This document shows positions 1-6,292 of a stretch of DNA of 64,000 bases, one piece after another. The DNA comes from Arthrobacter sp. cf158. Its GTDB lineage: Bacteria > Actinomycetota > Actinomycetes > Actinomycetales > Micrococcaceae. The position numbers were made by a program, and so were the translations under genes. Numbering within the stretch: position 1 is the first letter of the stretch; each line of letters starts with the position of its first letter. The DNA lies in contig NZ_FNNR01000003.1 of the NCBI RefSeq assembly GCF_900106835.1, forward strand, positions 382,381 through 446,380. The letters are read 5' to 3'. Under the pieces are notes generated by a model. It made no database searches, was not told the DNA's origin, and was given only the letters and a program-made list of their open reading frames with translations.

Positions 1-104
1 TCCGTCAGTTCTGCAATGGCGGTGGGCTGATCACCGGCGGGCTTGAACTCGCTGATCACTTCGAAAGGCGCGACGACGCGGTTGATTTCCTGGGCAAGGC
101 TCAT
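1..104 (-). CDS. uvrB: UvrABC system protein B, N-terminal fragment (gene runs off the window)
   Basis: UvrB is the damage-verifying helicase-like subunit of nucleotide excision repair. Only the first 34 codons lie in the window. They begin [18 protein letters not shown] and continue into [11 protein letters not shown], which is the characteristic UvrB start leading to the Q-motif before the Walker A site. The ATG is at 104-102. The gene is downstream of coaE on the same strand with only 29 bases between them, an order common in Actinobacteria. The rest of the protein lies before position 1. Confidence 0.9.
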   Translation of the reverse strand, partial: MSLAQEINRVVAPFEVISEFKPAGDQPTAIAELT

Positions 105-133
105 AAAACCAATCTACCCCCGCCCCAGGACAG

Positions 134-1372
134 CTACTGTCCGCGTTTGCCTTCAGCAGAAGACATATAAGACGGCGGACGCCAGTCGGTGCGATTGGCC
201 CACTCATCCATGAGCGGCCAGGCAACCTCGGTGAACCAGGGCTCTTTCGCCTCCGCGTAGGCAGCCGTACCCTCACCCCCCGCATGCTGGGCAGTGAGTT
301 CGCGTTTGTGGGCCTCATACGCAGCGTGCGCCTGCGGTTCTGCCCGCAACCAATCGCGGAAGAGCAGTGCATAGTGCCAGCCGCGGGACCCCACAGCACG
401 GACGTGCAGGTTCACCGCCCTCCCCGGATCCGCATTCGCATGAAACCTCTTCTGCCACTGTTCAGGGTTGGGTTCGTTTGGCATTGGCGTGTCCCCTGTA
501 ATTCCCGGCACGGCCGGAAATCCCACCTCGGCGAGCAGTGGAGCTATGCGGTCAGCCGATTCAAGATCAGTCACAGCAACTTGGAGATCAATCACGTCCT
601 TGGCGGCCAGGCCCGGCACCGATGTTGACCCAATGTGATCAACGGCCACAATGTCATCGGGTGCGGCCGCAGTTACCCGGGCTGCAAGTCGATTGGCCTG
701 CGCGGCCCACTCACTGTTCGATGCGGCCAACACGGGGCCTGCGTGGCGGGCGGCCCTGACACCGCGGCCCAGGTTCTCCGCGAAAGGCAGCAGGCGCTGC
801 TCCCATAGCGCATCAACTCTGGCCAGCAACTCTTCAGGACTCCCCACGTTGTCCAGCAAGACGTCGGCAGCGGCGTTGCGCTCTGGGCGTGTGGCCTGCG
901 ATGCGATCCTGGAACGGGCGTCTTCCGGTGTCATGCCCCGCATTTTCACCATGCGTTCGACGCGAACGTCCTCCGGTGCATCCACCACAAGGACCAGATG
1001 GAAATTGCTGCCTTGCCCGGTTTCTACCAATAGTGGGATGTCCTGGACCACGATGTCACCGGCAGAAGCTCCAGCAACGAGTGCGGCCGCGGTTTCCCGG
1101 ACCAACGGATGGATGATGCTGTTGAGAACCTCGCGCTGCGACGGGTCGTGGAAAACGATGGAGCCAAGCTTGGGCCGGTCCAGCCGGCCGTCACGGTCCA
1201 GGACGCCTGGCCCGAATGCCTCCACAACACGCGCCAGCCCAGGAGTTCCTGGTTCGACCACTTGCCGGGCAATGAGGTCCGCGTCGATGAGGAGCGCACC
1301 CAATTCCTGCAACCTGGATGCCACCAGTGATTTCCCTGAGGCGATGCCGCCCGTCAGCCCGATCTTCAGCAC
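134..1372 (-). CDS. coaE: Dephospho-CoA kinase fused to a GrpB/UPF0157 domain
   Basis: CoaE phosphorylates dephospho-CoA, the last step of coenzyme A synthesis, in the cytoplasm. The protein is 412 residues, about twice a plain CoaE. The N-terminal ~200 residues form the kinase, with the P-loop GGIASGKS at residues 8-15 followed by the LIDAD segment. From about residue 205 a GrpB-like (UPF0157, nucleotidyltransferase-fold) domain follows, recognisable by VDHIGSTSVPGLAAKDVIDL. The CoaE-GrpB fusion is usual in Actinobacteria, and the role of the second domain is not settled. The start is a GTG at 1372 with GAGGA directly against it, which leaves no normal Shine-Dalgarno spacing. A leaderless transcript is therefore possible. 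The gene is divergent from the YigZ gene. Confidence 0.93.
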   Translation of the reverse strand: MLKIGLTGGIASGKSLVASRLQELGALLIDADLIARQVVEPGTPGLARVVEAFGPGVLDRDGRLDRPKLGSIVFHDPSQREVLNSIIHPLVRETAAALVAGASAGDIVVQDIPLLVETGQGSNFHLVLVVDAPEDVRVERMVKMRGMTPEDARSRIASQATRPERNAAADVLLDNVGSPEELLARVDALWEQRLLPFAENLGRGVRAARHAGPVLAASNSEWAAQANRLAARVTAAAPDDIVAVDHIGSTSVPGLAAKDVIDLQVAVTDLESADRIAPLLAEVGFPAVPGITGDTPMPNEPNPEQWQKRFHANADPGRAVNLHVRAVGSRGWHYALLFRDWLRAEPQAHAAYEAHKRELTAQHAGGEGTAAYAEAKEPWFTEVAWPLMDEWANRTDWRPPSYMSSAEGKRGQ

Positions 1373-1394
1373 TCCTCAACACTAGACTGAAGCG
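1373..1394. promoter_or_regulatory. 22-base divergent start region of coaE and the YigZ gene
   Basis: Only 22 bases separate the two start codons. TAGACT at 1383-1388 lies 6 bases before the plus-strand GTG. On the other strand TAGTGT lies 6 bases before the coaE GTG. Both resemble -10 elements placed for leaderless transcripts, and they overlap around a central CTAG. No convincing -35 box was found for either, so this is an inference from spacing. Confidence 0.35.
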
Positions 1395-2084
1395 GTGGAA
1401 AATGAGGAAGACAGCCGTGCGACCACCTACACGACTCTGTCGGCAGGCCAAGACTTCCGCCACGAGCTGGAAATACGCCGGTCGCGCTTCATCACTGTTC
1501 TCCGGCGGTCCCCGGATGAGGAAACTGCCCGCTCCCTGGTATCGGAACTCCGACGTGAATTCCACGACGCCCGCCATCACTGCTCGGCCTTCGTCATTGG
1601 CCCGGACCGGATGGTTCAACGATCCAGTGATGATGGCGAGCCTTCGGGCACGGCCGGCATCCCCATGCTCGAAGCTCTTATCAAACGCGAGGCAGCACCG
1701 GGGGTCACCGACCTCAGTGACGTGAGTGCCGTCGTCGTGCGCTATTTCGGTGGGATTCTCCTAGGTGCCGGTGGGCTGGTTCGGGCCTACTCCGAATCCG
1801 TGTCGGCAGCCTTGGATGGTGCGCCGTTGGTGCAGCGACGCCGGTTGCGGCTGTGTGCCGTGGATGTTCCCCACGCCGAGGCGGGGCGCCTGGAAAATGA
1901 GCTTCGCAATGCCGGGTACGTCATGGCGGAGACCGGTTATGAGGCAGCGCATGCCGTTCTGCGAATAGCCCTGCCCGACGAAGCGGCAGCCGTTGCAGAA
2001 GCCCACTCGCGGGTGGCATCCCTGACCGCGGGAACGGCGGTACTCACGCCCCAGGGCACGGAATGGATAGATGTCCCCCACTGA
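1395..2084 (+). CDS. YigZ/IMPACT family protein
   Basis: The protein is 229 residues and belongs to the YigZ (UPF0029/IMPACT) family, whose bacterial members have no firmly assigned reaction; IMPACT in eukaryotes regulates Gcn2. The N-terminal domain carries the family signature around residues 35-130: EIRRSRFI, HHCSAFVIG, SSDDGEPSGTAGIPML and VVRYFGGILLGAGGLVRAY. The C-terminal ~75 residues are a ferredoxin-like DUF1949-type region. The chosen GTG at 1395 gives the normal length for the family. It has no Shine-Dalgarno and may be leaderless. The gene converges on rpsA and ends at a strong shared hairpin. Confidence 0.9.
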   Translation: MENEEDSRATTYTTLSAGQDFRHELEIRRSRFITVLRRSPDEETARSLVSELRREFHDARHHCSAFVIGPDRMVQRSSDDGEPSGTAGIPMLEALIKREAAPGVTDLSDVSAVVVRYFGGILLGAGGLVRAYSESVSAALDGAPLVQRRRLRLCAVDVPHAEAGRLENELRNAGYVMAETGYEAAHAVLRIALPDEAAAVAEAHSRVASLTAGTAVLTPQGTEWIDVPH

Positions 2085-2124
2085 ACAAGAAACCGTTTTT
2101 GGGCCTAACTGGTGGACTTAATAC

Positions 2125-2158
2125 AGAAGGACCCCTGCCCGGAGGCAGGGGTCCTTCT
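2125..2158. terminator. Bidirectional terminator between the YigZ gene and rpsA
   Basis: A perfect 15-bp stem (2125-2139 with 2144-2158, AGAAGGACCCCTGCC on the left) closes a 4-base loop (CGGA). TTCTTT follows on the plus strand, and the arm gives a matching T-rich end on the minus strand. It sits between two convergent genes (stops at 2084 and 2195) and can serve both. Confidence 0.9.
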
Positions 2159-2194
2159 TTGGCTATTCAGCACATCCCCGGAGGGGAGGCAGAA

Positions 2195-3670
2195 TTAGTT
2201 GCCGGTCAGCTTCTCACGCAGTGCAGCGAGGGCTTCGTCAGACGCCAGGGTGCCAGCGTTGGACTCAGCAGCAGCCGGCTCCGAGGAGTAGCTCGTGGTG
2301 CCGGAATCGCTCTCACCGGACGTTGCAGCAGCAGCGTCGTCAGCAGCGTGCTGGGCAACCTGCTTCTTGTGGGCTTCCCAGCGGGTCTGGGCGTCAGCGT
2401 ACTGCTGCTCCCAAGCTGCACGCTGGTTCTCGTAGCCCTCGAGCCATTCGTTCGACTCGGGGTCGAAACCCTCGGGGTACTTGTAGTTGCCCTCTTCGTC
2501 GTACTCGGCGGCCATGCCGTACAGAGCGGGATCGAACTCGGTGCTGTCAGCGTCAACGCCCTCGTTAGCCTGCTTGAGGGAGAGGGAGATGCGGCGACGC
2601 TCGAGGTCGATGTCGATGACCTTGACGAACAGTTCGTCGCCAACGGAGACAACCTGCTCTGCGAGCTCCACGTGGCGGACAGCCAGCTCGGAGATGTGCA
2701 CGAGGCCTTCGATGCCGTCTTCGACGCGAACGAACGCACCGAACGGAACCAGCTTGGTGACCTTACCCGGAACAACCTGGCCGAGGGCGTGGGTGCGGGC
2801 GAAGGTCTGCCACGGATCTTCCTGCGTAGCCTTGAGCGACAGGGAGACACGCTCGCGGTCCAGATCCACTTCGAGGACCTCGACGGTGACTTCCTGGCCA
2901 ACCTCGACAACCTCGGACGGGTGGTCGATGTGCTTCCAGGACAGCTCGGAAACGTGAACGAGGCCGTCTACGCCGCCCAGGTCCACGAAGGCACCGAAGT
3001 TGACGATGGAGGAAACGACGCCGGGACGAACCTGGCCCTTTTCCAGCTTGTTGAGGAACGTGGAGCGAACCTCGGACTGGGTCTGCTCGAGCCATGCACG
3101 GCGGGACAGAACAACGTTGTTGCGGTTCTTGTCCAGCTCGATGATCTTGGCTTCGATCTGCTGACCGATGTACGGAGCCAGGTCGCGGACGCGACGCATC
3201 TCGACGAGGGATGCGGGCAGGAAGCCGCGCAGGCCGATGTCCAGGATGAGGCCACCCTTGACAACCTCGATGACGGTACCGGTAACGACGCCGTCTTCTT
3301 CCTTGACCTTCTCGATGTCGCCCCAGGCGCGCTCGTACTGAGCACGCTTCTTGGAGAGGATCAGACGGCCTTCTTTGTCTTCCTTGGTGAGAACCAAAGC
3401 TTCGACCTGATCGCCAACGGCGACGACGTCACCGGGATCAACATCGTGCTTGATGGAAAGCTCGCGGGAAGGGATGACACCTTCGGTCTTGTAACCGATG
3501 TCGAGCAGAACTTCGTCGCGGTCGACCTTGACGACGGTACCTTCGACGAGGTCTCCGTCGTTGAAGTACTTGATGGTGGCGTCGACAGCTGCGAGGAAGT
3601 CCTCAGCGGTACCGATGTCGTTAATGGCGACTACGGGGGTACCGGGCTTCTCGGTGGAGGTGATGGTCAT
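2195..3670 (-). CDS. rpsA: 30S ribosomal protein S1
   Basis: S1 recruits mRNA to the 30S subunit. The protein is 491 residues with four S1 (OB-fold) repeats at roughly residues 36-105, 123-190, 207-276 and 294-363. Four repeats is the usual actinobacterial form; E. coli has six. Repeats 3 and 4 show the classic motif (SIVNFGAFVDLGGVDGLVHVSEL and KLVPFGAFVRVEDGIEGLVHISEL, separated by 'DLDRERVSLSLK'). The C-terminal ~125 residues are acidic, Ala/Ser/Glu-rich and probably disordered. The ATG at 3670 matches the family start MTITSTEKPGTPVVAINDIG. A good promoter lies about 150 bases upstream, leaving a long leader. Confidence 0.97.
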   Translation of the reverse strand: MTITSTEKPGTPVVAINDIGTAEDFLAAVDATIKYFNDGDLVEGTVVKVDRDEVLLDIGYKTEGVIPSRELSIKHDVDPGDVVAVGDQVEALVLTKEDKEGRLILSKKRAQYERAWGDIEKVKEEDGVVTGTVIEVVKGGLILDIGLRGFLPASLVEMRRVRDLAPYIGQQIEAKIIELDKNRNNVVLSRRAWLEQTQSEVRSTFLNKLEKGQVRPGVVSSIVNFGAFVDLGGVDGLVHVSELSWKHIDHPSEVVEVGQEVTVEVLEVDLDRERVSLSLKATQEDPWQTFARTHALGQVVPGKVTKLVPFGAFVRVEDGIEGLVHISELAVRHVELAEQVVSVGDELFVKVIDIDLERRRISLSLKQANEGVDADSTEFDPALYGMAAEYDEEGNYKYPEGFDPESNEWLEGYENQRAAWEQQYADAQTRWEAHKKQVAQHAADDAAAATSGESDSGTTSYSSEPAAAESNAGTLASDEALAALREKLTGN

Positions 3671-3816
3671 GTAGTAGGGGCTCCGTTGTGGATAGATAGT
3701 CGGTCAGGCAAACCGCTGCCGCCCGGGTCCGGACGGCAGAACACGGCAAATCGCCGGGTCATCCTGATTTGTGGATTAATACAAAATGGATGCATGCACG
3801 TAGTACACGCCCGTTT

Positions 3817-3846
3817 ATTCTAGTCGCATTGCCAAAGCGGGGTCAA
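3817..3846 (-). promoter_or_regulatory. rpsA promoter (sigma-70 type)
   Basis: Read on the minus strand, TTGACC (3846-3841) and TAGAAT (3822-3817) are separated by 18 bases, close to the vegetative consensus. The predicted start near 3810 leaves a leader of about 140 nt before the rpsA ATG. This is the only good promoter match I see in the 184-base gap 3671-3854. Confidence 0.65.
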
Positions 3847-3854
3847 AAGGAGTG

Positions 3855-4832
3855 TTACGGCGACAGGACGTCTCCGAGGCGCCCGAAGGAAACTCCCCGG
3901 TCAAGCAGCCGCGGCAATGCCCGCGCGTAACCTGCTGCCGTGCCGGCAGCGGGCCGGTTGAAGTGTGAAATAACGATGTCGCCCGGCACCACCTTGCCCA
4001 CTTCGGTGGCTACGGTGGCCGCTGCGTACGTGGCACCCCCATCGCCGTTGACTGTGAAGTTGACCGGCAGCAAGCCCAGGCGTCGCGTCATTTCCACCGC
4101 AACCTCGTCATAGTAAGCAGTCCCGGGCCGGAAGAACCGTGGGGTTTTGCCGCTGAGCTCCTGCATGACGGCCTGGTTGCCCATGAGTTCGTCGTAGGCT
4201 GCCGCCGCTGTGGGCGTCCCAGCGATTCCGTACGCGGATTTGCCGTTCACGGAGAGCGGGAGATGCGAGGTGCCATGGTTGGCGAGCTCGAACAACGGGT
4301 CCGCCGCCAGCTCCGCCGACAGGGTGGGGTTTGCTTGGATCCAGCGGCTGTTGAGGAAGAGTGTTGCTGGAACCTTGAGCCGCCGAAGGGTTTGCAACAA
4401 GACCTCGTCACATCCGGAGCCTCCGGGTCCTCCGCACGCATCGAACGTGAGCACCACCTGCCGGGACTGGGAGTTGTTCACCACGCCCGTCACATGCAGC
4501 CCCCATTCCCTGGGCCGCCGCCCCGCGAATTCGGCCAGGATCCCGGCTTTCTCCGGCGCTGCCGCCAGCGTGGACTGTCCTGCTGACTTGGACGGTGCTG
4601 CCGGCGCCAAGGCAGCAGCGGCCTGCTCACTGGATTTTGCCGCGATGGACGGGGGCGGCGTGGCTGGCCCCGTGTTCGGGGAACTTCCCGAAGTCTGGTC
4701 CGGGGAAGGAACGGCCCGCCCCGGTTCGCTGCCAACGTCCGCGCACGCTGCCAGCGCGGCAGACGCTAAGCCCGCCATTCCAAGCAGCACTGATCGCCGG
4801 CCGGCCAACGGCCGCCGCCTGGAATCCCCCAT
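3855..4832 (-). CDS. Secreted polysaccharide deacetylase (NodB-like), probable lipoprotein
   Basis: NodB-type enzymes remove N- or O-acetyl groups from peptidoglycan, chitin or other glycans outside the cell. The 325-residue protein starts with a twin-arginine-like segment (RRRPLAGRRSVLLG) and a hydrophobic stretch ending in the lipobox ALAAC, so it is probably exported and lipid-anchored. A Pro/Ser/Ala-rich linker (residues ~35-95) precedes the catalytic domain. Visible motifs are VLTFDACGGP (motif 1), HGTSH (motif 2, metal-binding HxxxH) and FFRPGTAYYD (motif 3). In motif 1 the second Asp of the common TFDD is replaced by Ala-Cys, as in a known TFDACG subgroup. AAGGAC lies 6 bases before the ATG. 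Confidence 0.88.
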   Translation of the reverse strand: MGDSRRRPLAGRRSVLLGMAGLASAALAACADVGSEPGRAVPSPDQTSGSSPNTGPATPPPSIAAKSSEQAAAALAPAAPSKSAGQSTLAAAPEKAGILAEFAGRRPREWGLHVTGVVNNSQSRQVVLTFDACGGPGGSGCDEVLLQTLRRLKVPATLFLNSRWIQANPTLSAELAADPLFELANHGTSHLPLSVNGKSAYGIAGTPTAAAAYDELMGNQAVMQELSGKTPRFFRPGTAYYDEVAVEMTRRLGLLPVNFTVNGDGGATYAAATVATEVGKVVPGDIVISHFNRPAAGTAAGYARALPRLLDRGVSFGRLGDVLSP

Positions 4833-4894
4833 GGATGTCCTTATCTGGTTGTGACTATGTGGTTGTGTTTATTCGGCGCCCTAGAGGCGTGGGT

Positions 4895-6208
4895 CTAGAA
4901 ATGGGTAAGGCAATGCGCGGAACGCTCGACGGCAAAAATCTGCTGGGCCTGGAGCGCTGCACCCGGCGTCTTCTCCTGGATCCGCGCAGCGGCGGCCAAG
5001 GTCACTGGCGACACCGCACCGAGGTAGATGGATGCGAGGTCTGCGATGTCCATGCTGAGGTGGGGCGCCTCACCTGAGGCATCAGTGACGACGGCGGCAG
5101 CACCGGCGTCGGACGTCAGAACAAATGTCCCACCCGCCAAACCCAACGGATCCGTCACTTCCAGCACCAGCCGGCCGGAGGCAGGAAAGCTGCGTGCCTG
5201 CAAGGCAGCCGGCGTATCCAGGATCCTCAGCCAGAGCATGTCGCGGATTTCAGAAGCATCAATGCACCGGGGATCCTCGAGCGCCCACGTCAGCGGGTCA
5301 TCCACAGGTGCCTCGGCCCACGTCACCTCATCAATGAGGTCGATGCTGCCCAGAAAGCGCCAGAGGTCAAGGTAAGCGGCATTGGTGGCCGCAACGATGT
5401 CCACGATCTCCATGGTGTATGGCTTGTGGTCCCAGCCCTTGAAGCGATAGGACACGAATCCATCCAGGGTTCCTGAAGGGTCGTAATGCAGGGCGCAACG
5501 AACACTGGTATCCGGTTTGCCGTCATGGCCGATCGAACCGGATGCAACCAGACGGTAATACTCCTGGCGGTCAACGGAACCCGGAGAGACCCGCTGGACA
5601 CGCTCAAATACCTGCGGCGCCACGTCCAGCAGCACTGCAGGATCGGCCACTTCCACGGTGCCGTCCGGCTGTCCCTTGAGCCGGAAGCGCGGGCCCGTAT
5701 CCACCTTGATGCTCCGCTCAAAAGTGGCAACACCAAAGCCGAAGCGGCCGTAGATGGTGCCTTCGGAAGCCGTGAGGGCAGCCATGGCCAGTCCGTCGTC
5801 CTTGGCTGCTTCCAAGTCGGCAGTGATCATCCCACGAAGTATGCCGTTTCGACGATGCGTACCGCGGACTGTCACAGCCGTGACCAGATTGGCTTCCAGT
5901 TGGCGGCCGAAGCCTATGTTGAGGGACTTGCGCATGGTGGCGTAGGTGGCCACCGGAACGTCCCTGCCCAAAGAGTGATCCGGCACGCCGCCATTGACGT
6001 AGACGCCGGTGAACTCCCGCTTGTCCGTTTGGTACGCCGACAGGGTTTTGGCCAGGTACTCGGCATCGCGCCGTTGCTGGTGGAAGCCGTGCGAAACCGC
6101 CTGCACCCAGGTGGTGCAGCGGCTGTAGTCCGCGTCCCCCGGATCGGCTACGGCAGGAAAACGCCGGACGGAGTATTTTTCAAGGTTTGTTTCATTGGGA
6201 TCAGCCAC
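4895..6208 (-). CDS. Eis-like GNAT family N-acetyltransferase
   Basis: The 437-residue protein has the Eis layout: an N-terminal GNAT domain, a second degenerate GNAT domain and a C-terminal SCP2-like domain. The acetyl-CoA loop is at VTVRGTHRRNGILRG. A Tyr in IYGRFGFG matches the general-acid Tyr of mycobacterial Eis. The chain ends in HCLTHF, and in Eis the C-terminal Phe carboxylate acts as the base. Eis enzymes acetylate amines, including aminoglycosides at several positions, but the natural substrate here cannot be told from sequence. It lies downstream of polA on the same strand behind a hairpin. Confidence 0.85.
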   Translation of the reverse strand: MADPNETNLEKYSVRRFPAVADPGDADYSRCTTWVQAVSHGFHQQRRDAEYLAKTLSAYQTDKREFTGVYVNGGVPDHSLGRDVPVATYATMRKSLNIGFGRQLEANLVTAVTVRGTHRRNGILRGMITADLEAAKDDGLAMAALTASEGTIYGRFGFGVATFERSIKVDTGPRFRLKGQPDGTVEVADPAVLLDVAPQVFERVQRVSPGSVDRQEYYRLVASGSIGHDGKPDTSVRCALHYDPSGTLDGFVSYRFKGWDHKPYTMEIVDIVAATNAAYLDLWRFLGSIDLIDEVTWAEAPVDDPLTWALEDPRCIDASEIRDMLWLRILDTPAALQARSFPASGRLVLEVTDPLGLAGGTFVLTSDAGAAAVVTDASGEAPHLSMDIADLASIYLGAVSPVTLAAAARIQEKTPGAALQAQQIFAVERSAHCLTHF

Positions 6209-6227
6209 GTCCTCGAGCCTAGCCAGA

Positions 6228-6270
6228 CGCCGGAGGGCACGCCACCATCTGGGCGGCGCGCCCTCCGGCG
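6228..6270 (-). terminator. Hairpin downstream of polA
   Basis: An 11-bp perfect inverted repeat (CGCCGGAGGGC at 6228-6238, GCCCTCCGGCG at 6260-6270) with a 21-base loop sits between the polA stop and the next gene. It has no T-run, as is common for high-GC actinobacterial terminators. Confidence 0.6.
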
Positions 6271-6292
6271 ATCCATCGAATGCCCGTCCGGA

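Noticed and set aside
2063..3823. Long open frame on the plus strand opposite rpsA (586 codons)
   Set aside because: It lies antisense to an unmistakable rpsA, has no family motifs and is rich in Asp/Leu/Val as expected from the GC-skewed third position.
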